Shown: positions 7,794-17,101, counted from the first letter of the stretch. The stretch: DNA of 64,000 bases from Candidatus Aalborgiella aggregata (GCA_016705065.1 JADIYY010000003.1:372001-436000), one strand, 5' to 3'. Notes: generated by a model from the sequence alone, not told the origin. Made by a program: numbers and translations.

Positions 7794-9152
7794 ATGAAAC
7801 ACCATACAAACGCGCCCAACAAAACATCCATGGACGAATGGATAGAGTCCGAAAGCATTCAACAAGAAATTACTTTGGTGTTGGGAACACAAACATCTGC
7901 TATTTTGGCATCGTTTGCGTTCTTTGCTTTGCTGTGGACACACAAGACATTCCCCATCTGGCTTAGTATTTTGTTGGTGCATGTATTTGTTTTTGTTATA
8001 CGCGTGTGGTTTTTTAAGAAATCTAAAAAACTTTCTCCATCAGAGGCATCCCATTTTTATTTGAGCCATATCTATGTGGTTGGCATGATTGGATTGGCAT
8101 GGGGTTTAACCACTTTTTTAGTCAATGATCAAACTCCGTCCAATACCGAGCTGTTGGGGTATGTGATTATTTTGGTATATGCCACCGCTTCAACCATCTA
8201 TTTATCTCGTCATTTACCGTCCATGAGGTTGTTTATAGCCAGCTTTATCAGTGGATTATTGATTGCTTTCGTTGCGCGTTGGGTTGTTGATCATGATTTT
8301 TCATTTACTTTAGATCACACCATTTTGTTGTTTGTTTCTTTAATCCTAGGTTTTGTACTTTTAAGGTTTGGCGAACAATTGAACAAATCTCACATCACGA
8401 CATTGACGCTTCAATTCCAAAATACAGCATTGTTAAAGTCCACCACACAAGAGCGCGACTCGGCACTAGCCGCTATTGAATCTAAAAATCGGATTTTGGC
8501 TTGTACTGCACACGATATGCGACAACCCGTATTGGCGCTGGATATCTACACCAAGTGGCTACTAGAAGACCCACACTTATCTAACGAAATCACTCCCAAA
8601 ATTGCCAGCGCAACACGAGAGGTGCTTTCACAATTCAACGCCCTGTTTGATTTGGCTGAACTCAACCAAAACCAAACCGCAGTGAAGATTCAATCTGTGC
8701 ATCTTAAATCTTTGGTTGAAGAGGTTTGTGTGCAACATCATGGCTTGGCGCTGAACAAAGGGTTGGAATTACGCACCTACTTGCTAGATGCTACTCTAGA
8801 TACTGACCCAGTATTGTTTTCACGCTTGCTGGGTAATATCATAAGCAACGCCATTAAATATTCCAACAAAGGCGGACTCTTGGTGGCGTTAAGGCGTTAT
8901 CAGCCCAAGAGACTACAAATTGAAGTTTGGGACACCGGTTTGGGCATACCTGACCATGAGCAGGGCTTGGTATTCGAGGCGTTTTACAAAAGTAAAGCAC
9001 AAACTGGAACCAATGATGGTTTTGGATTGGGCTTATCCATAGTTGCTGAATTGGCACGCTTGTTGGGTTTTACGGTTACTTTACGCTCACGGGTCAATCG
9101 TGGAACCATGGTTCTGATCGATTTGAGTGCCAATAAAGTCACCCCTGCGTAA
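7794..9152 (+). CDS. Six-helix membrane sensor histidine kinase
   Basis: 452 aa. The first 195 residues hold about six hydrophobic helices (roughly 30-49, 55-75, 93-110, 121-138, 145-163, 175-192) with almost no periplasmic loops, so the sensor is probably membrane-embedded. A short coiled segment leads to the H-box ACTAHDMRQPVLAL with phospho-acceptor His240. The ATPase domain follows: N-box NIISNAIKYS (about 348-357), G1 DTGLGIP (about 380-386) and G2 GFGLGLSIV (about 409-417). No receiver domain and no adjacent response regulator. It starts 13 bp after the OleA gene, so the pair is probably one transcript. The layout (lipid-condensing enzyme next to multi-helix kinase) resembles CqsA/CqsS only in outline. 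Confidence 0.9.
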   Translation: MKHHTNAPNKTSMDEWIESESIQQEITLVLGTQTSAILASFAFFALLWTHKTFPIWLSILLVHVFVFVIRVWFFKKSKKLSPSEASHFYLSHIYVVGMIGLAWGLTTFLVNDQTPSNTELLGYVIILVYATASTIYLSRHLPSMRLFIASFISGLLIAFVARWVVDHDFSFTLDHTILLFVSLILGFVLLRFGEQLNKSHITTLTLQFQNTALLKSTTQERDSALAAIESKNRILACTAHDMRQPVLALDIYTKWLLEDPHLSNEITPKIASATREVLSQFNALFDLAELNQNQTAVKIQSVHLKSLVEEVCVQHHGLALNKGLELRTYLLDATLDTDPVLFSRLLGNIISNAIKYSNKGGLLVALRRYQPKRLQIEVWDTGLGIPDHEQGLVFEAFYKSKAQTGTNDGFGLGLSIVAELARLLGFTVTLRSRVNRGTMVLIDLSANKVTPA

Positions 9153-9194
9153 AAGGCTACTTAAATAGCAAAAGGAATTAAAAGTAATAAATTT

Positions 9195-9253
9195 TGTGGA
9201 TAAACTTGGGATAAACTATTGTCAAACCCATATCGCAATACAGCTTATCCACA
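9195..9253. promoter_or_regulatory. DnaA-box cluster upstream of dnaA
   Basis: Two perfect DnaA boxes flank this span: TGTGGATAA at 9195-9203 (TTATCCACA on the minus strand) and TTATCCACA at 9245-9253. A weaker match TTGGGATAA at 9206-9214 has two mismatches. They sit 12-70 bp before the preferred dnaA start. They could serve autoregulation of dnaA or be part of oriC. Confidence 0.7.
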
Positions 9254-9264
9254 AAAACATAAAA

Positions 9265-10719
9265 ATGACTTTTGAGCGTTCTCCCCCTTTTTCTGAAATT
9301 GATAACGAAGACCTAAGTCAGAACAGCGGCGCCAAAGCGCTTTGGGGGGCCTGCTTGGATGTGTTAGCACAAGAGTTACCTGAGCAGCAATTTAACACTT
9401 GGATAAAGCCGCTGGTTATCAAAGCCAATGATGATTTGACTCAATTTACCCTTCATGTGGCCAATCGTTTCAAGCTCGATTGGGTACGTACACAATATGC
9501 CAAGCGCATCAACACCTTACTGAGCTTGCTCTCTGGTCAGCAAATCACGATGGATTTGGCGCTCACGCCTCGAGAACCCCCTGTAAAACCCAAGCAACTT
9601 AACAACTCATCCGAGTTTGGCATTCCTTTTGGTGCTCCTACTGAATCTTTCGATATGGGGGTCAACGAGGGTGGTTTAAGCCCGAATACTGCATTGTTGA
9701 AAAACCGCCTCAACACCGCACTGACGTTTGAAAACCTGATTGAAGGTACCGCCAATCGCATGGCTCGCGCGGCCGCTATGCATATTTCTCATGCCCCCGG
9801 CCAGCTCTATAACCCATTATTTATTTATGGTGGCGTAGGTTTAGGCAAAACACATCTGATGCACGCCATTGGCAATCAATTACTGGTTGACAAACCAAAT
9901 GCCAAAGTTCTCTACATCCATGCAGAACAGTTCGTCACAGATGTGGTTAAAGCCTATCAGCGCAAGGCGTTTGATGAGTTTAAAGAGCGTTACCACTCTC
10001 TGGATTTGTTGTTAATTGATGATGTTCAGTTTTTTGCCAACAAAGAACGGACGCAAGAAGAGTTTTTTAATGCCTTTGAAGCGCTGTTGGCGCGCAAATC
10101 GCATTTGGTGATGACCAGCGACACCTATCCCAAAGGTTTAACCGATATTCATGAACGCCTGGTCTCTCGCTTTGATTCAGGACTGACTGTAGCCATAGAG
10201 CCTCCCGAGCTTGAAATGCGCGTGGCGATTTTGATTAACAAGGCTCGTGCTGAAGGTGCCGAAATGCCCGAAGAGGTGGCTTTTTTTGTGGCCAAAAACG
10301 TTCGTTCTAACGTGCGCGAACTGGAAGGCGCATTGCGCAAAATCATGGCTTACTCCAGGTTCAACCAAAAAGAGATCTCCATTGCTTTGGCAAGAGAAGC
10401 ATTGCGAGACCTTTTATCGATTCAAAACCGGCAAATCTCGGTTGAAAACATCCAAAAAACGGTGGCCGATTATTACAAAATCAAAATCGGTGACATGTAT
10501 TCAAAAAAGCGCCCCGCGTCGATTGCAAGGCCCCGTCAAATCGCCATGTATTTGGCCAAAGAATTAACTCAGAAAAGTTTGCCTGAAATAGGTGAAATGT
10601 TTGGTGGACGCGACCATACCACCGTATTGCACGCAGTCCGAAAAATGTCTGCCGAACGCCTACAAATGACTGAGCTAAACCAACAATTGCATGTGCTAGA
10701 ACAAACCTTGAAGGGCTAA
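9265..10719 (+). CDS. dnaA: Chromosomal replication initiator DnaA
   Basis: AAA+ initiator, 484 aa from the ATG at 9265. Order of parts: domain I (ALWGACLDVLAQELPEQQFN, about residues 28-47), a variable linker, Walker A GGVGLGKTHLMHA (about 190), Walker B LLIDDVQFF, and the domain IV DnaA-box-binding signature GGRDHTTVLHAVRKM near the end. The frame is open to a GTG at 9196, but that extension would be made of the DnaA-box region and has no family similarity, so 9265 is chosen. dnaN and gyrB follow on the same strand, the usual order. Confidence 0.97.
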   Translation: MTFERSPPFSEIDNEDLSQNSGAKALWGACLDVLAQELPEQQFNTWIKPLVIKANDDLTQFTLHVANRFKLDWVRTQYAKRINTLLSLLSGQQITMDLALTPREPPVKPKQLNNSSEFGIPFGAPTESFDMGVNEGGLSPNTALLKNRLNTALTFENLIEGTANRMARAAAMHISHAPGQLYNPLFIYGGVGLGKTHLMHAIGNQLLVDKPNAKVLYIHAEQFVTDVVKAYQRKAFDEFKERYHSLDLLLIDDVQFFANKERTQEEFFNAFEALLARKSHLVMTSDTYPKGLTDIHERLVSRFDSGLTVAIEPPELEMRVAILINKARAEGAEMPEEVAFFVAKNVRSNVRELEGALRKIMAYSRFNQKEISIALAREALRDLLSIQNRQISVENIQKTVADYYKIKIGDMYSKKRPASIARPRQIAMYLAKELTQKSLPEIGEMFGGRDHTTVLHAVRKMSAERLQMTELNQQLHVLEQTLKG

Positions 10720-10839
10720 GCCTGTCCACACATCCCAAACTGGTAGAAACTGGTTATAAAGGTCGAGTAAACGGTTAAAATGACACGATAAGTTTTAAGC
10801 CAAATTAACGGGTCAAATCAGGATAAAAAAGGGACAAGC

Positions 10840-11946
10840 ATGATCGTATTGAAATCAACTCAAGAAAAGGTGCTGGGTGCACTGCAATCGGTCTCAGGAA
10901 TTGTTGAAAGACGTCACACTTTACCCATCTTGGCCAATGTTCTGATTCGTAAAGTTGCCAACAAAATTCAACTCACCACCAGTGATTTAGAAATTCAAAT
11001 TCGCACCAACACTGAATTTGAAGGAGATAGCGGTGACTTCACCACCACTGTTGGCGCACGCAAACTGATTGATATTTTGCGCACCATGCCAGCAGACCAA
11101 ATGGTCTCAATTGAATCCAGCGCCTCCAAATTAATTCTGAAGGGTGGAAAAAGTAAATTCACTTTACAAACATTGCCCGCTGAAGATTTTCCACTGGTAC
11201 AAGAATCATCTAATCTGGGGCCCGCTTTCAGTGTGCCGCAGAAAGTATTGCGTGAACTTTTAAACCAAGTTGCATTTGCAATGGCTGTTCACGATATTCG
11301 TTATTACCTCAATGGAATTTTGTTTGTTGCAGAAGGCAAACAATTGAGCATTGTGGCGACCGATGGTCATCGCTTGGCTTTCGCTACTGCTACTTTGGAT
11401 GTTGAAGTGCCCAAGCAAGAAGTGATATTGCCACGCAAAACCGTGATTGAAATGCAGCGCTTGCTGAGCGACAAAGAAGGCGCCATTGAATTTCAATTTG
11501 CCAGCAACCAAGCAAAATTTCGATTCGATGGCATGGAATTTGTCACCAAGTTGGTAGAGGGTAAATTTCCAGATTACAACCGCGTCATTCCAAAGAACCA
11601 CAAAAACACGATTGTTGTTGGACGTGCGCCTTTATTGGCATCTTTGCAACGTACCGCCATCTTGACCAGCGATAAGTTCAAAGGCGTGCGTTTAAATATT
11701 GAGCCAGGTACCTTGCGTATTGCTTCTAACAATGCGGAACAAGAAGAGGCTGTAGACGAGTTGGATATTGACTATGCTGGTGATGAAATTGAAATTGGTT
11801 TCAACGTCACCTACCTCATCGATGCCTTGAGCAATATGACGCAGGAGATGGTGAAGCTGGAGTTATCCGACGGCAACAGTTCTGCATTAATCACCATACC
11901 TGACAACACCACATTCAAGTATGTGGTGATGCCAATGCGCATATAG
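10840..11946 (+). CDS. dnaN: DNA polymerase III beta sliding clamp
   Basis: Ring-forming processivity clamp, 368 aa, the standard length, with three clamp domains of about 120 residues each. It begins MIVLKSTQEKVLGALQSVSG and ends with the family tail KYVVMPMRI, where the final M-P-M-R-I/L residues line the protein-binding cleft. A 120-bp gap separates it from dnaA, and a repeat remnant and a palindromic hairpin separate it from gyrB. Genes before and after fit the dnaA-dnaN-gyrB core. Confidence 0.97.
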   Translation: MIVLKSTQEKVLGALQSVSGIVERRHTLPILANVLIRKVANKIQLTTSDLEIQIRTNTEFEGDSGDFTTTVGARKLIDILRTMPADQMVSIESSASKLILKGGKSKFTLQTLPAEDFPLVQESSNLGPAFSVPQKVLRELLNQVAFAMAVHDIRYYLNGILFVAEGKQLSIVATDGHRLAFATATLDVEVPKQEVILPRKTVIEMQRLLSDKEGAIEFQFASNQAKFRFDGMEFVTKLVEGKFPDYNRVIPKNHKNTIVVGRAPLLASLQRTAILTSDKFKGVRLNIEPGTLRIASNNAEQEEAVDELDIDYAGDEIEIGFNVTYLIDALSNMTQEMVKLELSDGNSSALITIPDNTTFKYVVMPMRI

Positions 11947-11995
11947 CGCTATAAACAAAATAGCACCATAGGCAATTAATAAGCTGGCTGCAGCC
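11947..11995 (+). repeat. Two-hairpin dispersed repeat, degenerate copy 3
   Basis: GCTATAAACAAAATAGC followed by CATAGGCAATTAATA and AGCTGGCTGCAGCC. The layout matches the family but several arm bases have changed. It starts right at the dnaN stop codon. Confidence 0.65.
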
Positions 11996-11996
11996 T

Positions 11997-12022
11997 TAAA
12001 ACCCCCTAAATTTAGGGGGTTT
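11997..12022 (+). terminator. Palindromic hairpin after dnaN
   Basis: CCCCCTAAATTTAGGGGG (12002-12019) is a perfect palindrome flanked by AAAA and TTT, giving a strong hairpin with a short T-run. It fits a factor-independent or attenuating terminator between dnaN and gyrB. The T-tract is short, so full termination is uncertain. Confidence 0.6.
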
Positions 12023-12102
12023 GGTCATTCTAAAGATTAAGAAATTAACACCTTTTAATCCTGTTAATAAAAGTTTTATGTTTTACGTTAGAGAAATTTG
12101 AA

Positions 12103-14736
12103 ATGACCGAAGAAATTAAATCTGTTGAAACCTCATTGGATGTTGCCACTGAACGCACGATTGGTGAGGGCGTCAACCTGGGTGATGTCAGTGGTGACAG
12201 CGCCAACTTTCAACCTACCATTGACACCAACCAAGCCGGCGCGACCGAAGCTTATGGCGAAGGCTCGATTCAAATTTTGGAAGGCTTGGAAGCCGTTCGC
12301 AAGCGTCCTGGCATGTATATTGGTGACACCTCAGATGGCACGGGTTTGCATCACTTGGTGTTTGAGGTCGTGGATAACTCCATTGACGAATCATTGGCTG
12401 GACATTGTGACGATATTTTGGTCACCATCCATACCGATAACTCGGTCTCCGTGGTCGACAACGGTCGTGGTATCCCTACCGGCGTGAAAATGGATGACAA
12501 GCACGAGCCGAAGCGCTCAGCAGCTGAAATTGCATTAACCGAGCTGCACGCTGGCGGTAAGTTTAATCAGAACAGCTACAAAGTCTCCGGTGGTTTGCAT
12601 GGTGTGGGTGTCAGTTGCGTCAACGCACTGTCCACCATGTTACGCCTGACCATTCGCCGCGATGGCAAAGTACACGTCATGGAATTTTCTCGCGGCTTTG
12701 TACAAAACCGCATAGTTGAGTCGGTTGATGGTGTTGACGTTTCGCCCATGAAGGTGATTGGTGACACCGAAAAACGTGGCACCGAAGTTCACTTTTTGCC
12801 CGACACCAGCATCTTCCAACAAAACAATGATTTTCATTACGAAATTTTGAGTAAGCGCCTGCGCGAACTCAGCTTTCTGAACAATGGCGTCAAAATCCGC
12901 CTGAAAGATGAGCGCACTGGCAAAGAAGACGACTTCTCTGGTGCAGGCGGCGTCAAAGGTTTTGTGAACTTCATCAACAAAGGCAAGCAAGTGTTGAATC
13001 CCAACATCTTCCACGCCATGGGTGATCGTCAATCAGATCAAAACACCAACATTGGTGTTGAGGTGGCCATGCAATGGAACAGTGGCTACAACGAGCAAGT
13101 GCTCTGCTTCACCAACAACATCCCCCAGCGCGATGGTGGCACCCATTTAACCGGTTTGCGCGCAGCGATGACACGCGTGATAAATAAATACATTGACGAT
13201 AACGAGATCGCTAAAAAAGCCAAAGTAGAAGTGACCGGTGACGATATGCGCGAAGGCTTGTGCTGCGTACTATCTGTCAAAGTACCTGAGCCAAAATTCT
13301 CCAGCCAGACCAAAGACAAGCTGGTGTCATCCGAAGTGCGCGGTCCGGTGGAAGACATTGTCAGCAAGCTTTTATTTGATTATTTACAAGAGCGCCCAGC
13401 TGATGCAAAAATAATTGTCGGCAAAATCATTGAGGCCGCACGCGCCCGTGAAGCGGCCCGTAAAGCGCGCGATATGACTCGCCGCAAAGGTGTGTTGGAC
13501 GGTATGGGCTTGCCAGGTAAATTGGCCGATTGCCAAGAAAAAGATCCGGCCATGTGCGAAATCTATATTGTCGAGGGTGACTCCGCGGGCGGCTCTGCCA
13601 AACAAGGCCGTGACCGTAAATTTCAAGCGATTTTGCCTCTGCGCGGCAAGATTTTGAACGTTGAAAAAGCCCGCTACGAAAAACTCTTAACCAGTAATGA
13701 GATTTTGACGCTCATCACCGCGCTGGGTACCGGCATTGGTAAAGCCGGTGGCGCAACTGGAAATGATGACTTCAACGTCGCCAAGCTGCGTTACCACCGC
13801 ATCATTATCATGACCGACGCCGACGTAGACGGCGCGCACATTCGCACCTTATTACTCACCTTTTTCTACCGTCAAATGCCTGAACTCGTTGAGCGCGGCC
13901 ACATCTACATCGCGCAACCGCCTTTGTACAAAGTTAAAGCAGGTAAAGAAGAGCTCTATTTGAAAGATGCGCCTGCTTTAGATGCCTTCTTGTTACGCAT
14001 CGCCATGAAAGACGCGTCCGTTTACACCGGTGGCGCAAACCCTACGACTCTGACAGGCGACACACTGAACGAATTGGCCCGTAAACACGCCTTGGCTGAA
14101 GCCGTCATTGCCCGCTTGCGCAATTTTATGGACGACGAAGCGCTGCGCGCCATTGCAGATGGTGTGGCTTTGAACTTAGACACAGTTGAAGAGGCTGAAA
14201 AATCAGCCAGTGCGCTACAAGCTTTCCTCCTCACCATTGGCAGTCACGCCGAGGTAGCGGGCGAGTTTGACGCTCGCACAGACAAACCCATTCTGCGCAT
14301 CAGCCGTCGCCACCATGGCAATGTAAAAAGCAGCGTGTTAACTCAAGACTTTGTTCACGGCTCTGACTATGCAACACTATCAGAAGCCGCTAACACCTTC
14401 CGCGGCCTGTTAGGTGATGGTGCAAAAGTCATGCGCGGTGAAGGCGAGCGTCAAAAAGAAGAAAAAGTCAACGACTTCCGCATTGCCATGAAATGGCTAC
14501 TGGCCGAAGCCGAGCGCACCACCAGCAGACAGCGCTACAAAGGCTTGGGTGAGATGAACCCAGCCCAACTATGGGAAACCACCATGGACCCTGCTGTACG
14601 CCGTCTCTTGCGTGTCCAAATCGATGATGCCATTGAGGCTGACCGTGTTTTCACCATGCTGATGGGCGATGAAGTTGAACCACGACGCATCTTTATTGAA
14701 ACCAACGCGTTGAGGGCGGGGAATATTGATATTTAA
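12103..14736 (+). CDS. gyrB: DNA gyrase subunit B
   Basis: ATPase and TOPRIM subunit of gyrase, 877 aa. The GHKL ATPase motifs are EVVDNSIDESLAG, DNGRGIPTG and GGLHGVGVSCVNALS (about residues 90-175). The TOPRIM motifs are EGDSAGGSAKQGRD and DADVDGAHIRTLL. QRYKGLGEMNPAQLWETT closes the C-terminal part. It is about 70 residues longer than the E. coli protein: an acidic, low-complexity 50-residue N-terminal extension plus insertions in the C-terminal half. The frame is clean from ATG to TAA. Confidence 0.97.
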   Translation: MTEEIKSVETSLDVATERTIGEGVNLGDVSGDSANFQPTIDTNQAGATEAYGEGSIQILEGLEAVRKRPGMYIGDTSDGTGLHHLVFEVVDNSIDESLAGHCDDILVTIHTDNSVSVVDNGRGIPTGVKMDDKHEPKRSAAEIALTELHAGGKFNQNSYKVSGGLHGVGVSCVNALSTMLRLTIRRDGKVHVMEFSRGFVQNRIVESVDGVDVSPMKVIGDTEKRGTEVHFLPDTSIFQQNNDFHYEILSKRLRELSFLNNGVKIRLKDERTGKEDDFSGAGGVKGFVNFINKGKQVLNPNIFHAMGDRQSDQNTNIGVEVAMQWNSGYNEQVLCFTNNIPQRDGGTHLTGLRAAMTRVINKYIDDNEIAKKAKVEVTGDDMREGLCCVLSVKVPEPKFSSQTKDKLVSSEVRGPVEDIVSKLLFDYLQERPADAKIIVGKIIEAARAREAARKARDMTRRKGVLDGMGLPGKLADCQEKDPAMCEIYIVEGDSAGGSAKQGRDRKFQAILPLRGKILNVEKARYEKLLTSNEILTLITALGTGIGKAGGATGNDDFNVAKLRYHRIIIMTDADVDGAHIRTLLLTFFYRQMPELVERGHIYIAQPPLYKVKAGKEELYLKDAPALDAFLLRIAMKDASVYTGGANPTTLTGDTLNELARKHALAEAVIARLRNFMDDEALRAIADGVALNLDTVEEAEKSASALQAFLLTIGSHAEVAGEFDARTDKPILRISRRHHGNVKSSVLTQDFVHGSDYATLSEAANTFRGLLGDGAKVMRGEGERQKEEKVNDFRIAMKWLLAEAERTTSRQRYKGLGEMNPAQLWETTMDPAVRRLLRVQIDDAIEADRVFTMLMGDEVEPRRIFIETNALRAGNIDI

Positions 14737-14740
14737 ACGC

Positions 14741-15556
14741 ATGTCAACAAACAGTCTTGAAATTGAAAACCGTGTTGCGGTACTTGTAGATTGTGATAAC
14801 ACATCACCAGAAATCTTAGAGTACGCTTTACGTGTTGTTGCTCAGTTTGGACGAGTGGTTCTTCGTAGAGGTTATGGAAATCACACAACACTAACAAATA
14901 AATGGCGAGAATCTTTAGTTCGTTTGGCGTTTACACCTTGTCTACAGTTTCAATATGCACCAGGCAAAAACACATCTGATATTGCTTTGGCTTTAGATGC
15001 CTTAGAGGCTCAGTTTGACGATAGAGCGGAAACCTTTTGTTTAGTTACTAGTGATTCTGATTTTGCATATCTATGCCGCAAATTACGGGAGCGTGGAAGC
15101 ATTATGTACATTGTGGGAGAAGCTAAAACCCCAGAAGCATTACGCAACGCGAGTGATCAATTTTTTGAATGGCAACCCCCTCAACCAATTATTGAACAAG
15201 TAGACAACACGTTAGATACAAAGGTGTCAGTTAGTGTAATTGAGGCGCCAAAACTAAAGCCAGAAACAGTCAAACAAGCTATTAAAAAACGACCTAAGTT
15301 TATTATCGAAGCGGTATCTTTATTGGCGGGTGATACATCAGAAGGAAAAGTTGGCTTAGGTGCTTTGGGACAATATTTAAAGCGAACCGATCCAGCTTTT
15401 TCACCAAATAGCTACGGGCATTCTGGTTTACTAGCTATGGTCGAAACGTATGATCACTTATTACTAAAAAAAGAAGATGGTGGACACTGGGTTAGTTTAA
15501 ATATTAAAAAAGAAACAAACGGTGCAGATATTGATATTCTTAAAAAAAATCATTGA
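14741..15556 (+). CDS. NYN-domain (LabA/DUF88-like) protein with OST-HTH-like tail
   Basis: 271 aa from the ATG at 14741; a TTG at 14726 in the same frame would overlap gyrB. The N-terminal half is a PIN-like NYN nuclease domain: VAVLVDCDNTSPE (about residues 11-23) supplies the first acidic residue, KNTSDIALALDAL the second, and VTSDSDFAYLCRKLRERG the third. The C-terminal part (SFKRTDPAF-like GALGQYLKRTDPAFSPNSYG) resembles an OST-HTH/LOTUS winged helix, a common RNA-binding partner of NYN domains. The family probably cuts or binds RNA; the target is unknown. The gene is markedly more AT-rich than gyrB, which suggests later arrival. Confidence 0.8.
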   Translation: MSTNSLEIENRVAVLVDCDNTSPEILEYALRVVAQFGRVVLRRGYGNHTTLTNKWRESLVRLAFTPCLQFQYAPGKNTSDIALALDALEAQFDDRAETFCLVTSDSDFAYLCRKLRERGSIMYIVGEAKTPEALRNASDQFFEWQPPQPIIEQVDNTLDTKVSVSVIEAPKLKPETVKQAIKKRPKFIIEAVSLLAGDTSEGKVGLGALGQYLKRTDPAFSPNSYGHSGLLAMVETYDHLLLKKEDGGHWVSLNIKKETNGADIDILKKNH

Positions 15557-15729
15557 CTTTAATAATTACTGCGAATGATCATATTAAGTTGTTTGCAATG
15601 TAAAGGGTTTGCTACGACATCGCACCATCTAGCTGATTTTAAGAATATGGTGTGTTAATAATCAATCTGTGATAAATTTAAAATAAACAGTTAAATAAAT
15701 CTATAGACGGCATATTTATTACCTAATAC

Positions 15730-15746
15730 GCTATCAAATAGATAGC
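15730..15746. repeat. Solitary GCTAT...ATAGC hairpin
   Basis: GCTATCAAATAGATAGC is the first hairpin of the dispersed repeat without the second arm. The surrounding 262-bp gap (15557-15818) is AT-rich and shows no gene. Confidence 0.4.
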
Positions 15747-15914
15747 ATACATTAATATTTCTAGCGTTTCTCCAACATCTGTTGTTTGTTGACACAGCAG
15801 CCTGCTTAATCATTCACTATGTGCGCCATCGAACAGTCGGTTCGATCTCGCATTTTTATGATCAAGGTTTCAATCAATCAAACTATGCGGACTATCCGCG
15901 AGAAAGAAACAACC

Positions 15915-16772
15915 GTGAAAAATATTAAATCCTTGGGGCTTTGCAGCCTAACCGTCGTCAGTGCATTGTTTGCTGGCTCTGCTAACGCGCAAGACAGCTA
16001 CTACTACGGTGGCGTAGGTGTGGGTCAATCACGCGCTATGGTGGACGATGGCGCTATTGGTGACCGTTTACGCGCCAATGGGGCACTTATGAGCAGCATC
16101 AGCGTCAATGAGAGTGATACCACCTTCAAGGGCTTTGTGGGCTATCAAATGAACCGTAACTTAGGTGTCGAAGCTGGTTATTTCAATCTCGGTAAGTCCG
16201 GCTTCACCGCAACCACACCAATCGGCAATTACAGCAACGAGCGAAATATTGATGGCGTTAATTTGGATTTGGTAGGTAAGCTGCTAATGACAGAAAAATG
16301 GTCGGCATTGGCTCGTGTTGGTGCGAACTACACAAACGTGAAAGACAACTCCGTCATTACAGGTGCGGTCAGACTCGCCAGCGGCAACACCAGTGAAAAA
16401 TCTCTCAACATCCGATATGGTTTGGGTGTGCAGTATGAAGTTAACCCGTCCTTGTTTATACGCGCAGAAGCAGATTTAAACCGCATCAAGCATTCCGATG
16501 GTAGCCGTGGCAACTATTGCAACTACTCAGTCAGTGTGGTCATACCGTTTGGCCGTGTCGCTGCGAAGCCTGAAGCAGTCATGGCTCCTGTGTATGTAGC
16601 GCCTGCACCAGTTTATGTTGCGCCAGCACCCTTGGTTGTAGTAGCGCCAGCGCCTATAGCGATAATCGCACCAGAACCAACACCACACCAATACCTATGG
16701 AAGTTGCTCCAAAACGCCCTGTCAAGTAAGACCGTAATTAAAAAAAGAGAACATCGAAACCATACAAACTAA
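15915..16772 (+). CDS. OmpA-like eight-stranded outer-membrane barrel protein
   Basis: The most sensible start is GTG at 15915, which gives a signal peptide (KNIKSLGLCSLTVVSALFAG, cleavage after ANA) on a 285-residue precursor. Upstream in-frame ATGs would bury that signal. The mature part has alternating aromatic-rich strands typical of an outer-membrane beta-barrel (YYYGGVGVGQSRA, GFVGYQMNRNLGVEAGY, NIRYGLGVQYEVNPSLFIR, ending VVIPFGR). A Pro-Ala-Val linker follows, but no OmpA peptidoglycan-binding domain. The last 30 residues look wrong: one extra base near 16688 would give a Pro-rich end VAPKRPVK and a stop at 16729. Function: probably a structural surface barrel. Confidence 0.75.
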   Translation: MKNIKSLGLCSLTVVSALFAGSANAQDSYYYGGVGVGQSRAMVDDGAIGDRLRANGALMSSISVNESDTTFKGFVGYQMNRNLGVEAGYFNLGKSGFTATTPIGNYSNERNIDGVNLDLVGKLLMTEKWSALARVGANYTNVKDNSVITGAVRLASGNTSEKSLNIRYGLGVQYEVNPSLFIRAEADLNRIKHSDGSRGNYCNYSVSVVIPFGRVAAKPEAVMAPVYVAPAPVYVAPAPLVVVAPAPIAIIAPEPTPHQYLWKLLQNALSSKTVIKKREHRNHTN

Positions 16773-17101
16773 TGCCACTTTTTTGTTCTCATATTCTTTT
16801 AATTCTTTTTATTAAGATAGTAGTAGTAGATAGGGGTCGTAGGTTTGTGTGGATAAGAGAATAAAGCTGTTGTAAATCAAAAGCTTGTTGTCGTGTGAAG
16901 GGTGTGTTTAAGCTTGCGCCTTTGGTGTCACGCGATTCTGGATGGTTTTTGATTTTGAAAAATAGTGTGGATAAGTGATGGGTTGTTAAATAAATATAAA
17001 CAGAGTTATGCAATATGCTCTGACTGCGGTGTAAGCGATAACAAAATAAAGTTACGTTAGAATTGCCCTGCTCTAACAAAGGAGCGCTATAAAAACCGCC
17101 C
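16773..17101. other. AT-rich intergenic region with two perfect DnaA boxes
   Basis: 329 bp without a gene. TGTGGATAA (TTATCCACA on the minus strand) occurs exactly at 16848-16856 and 16966-16974, 118 bp apart and in the same orientation, followed by an AT-rich stretch (16984-17003). It could be a second DnaA-binding locus or part of the origin. Promoter and leader for the downstream transferase should also lie here. Confidence 0.5.

Noticed and set aside
9196..9264. Longer DnaA from GTG 9196
   Set aside because: The extra 23 residues are encoded by the DnaA-box region and do not resemble the DnaA N-terminus.
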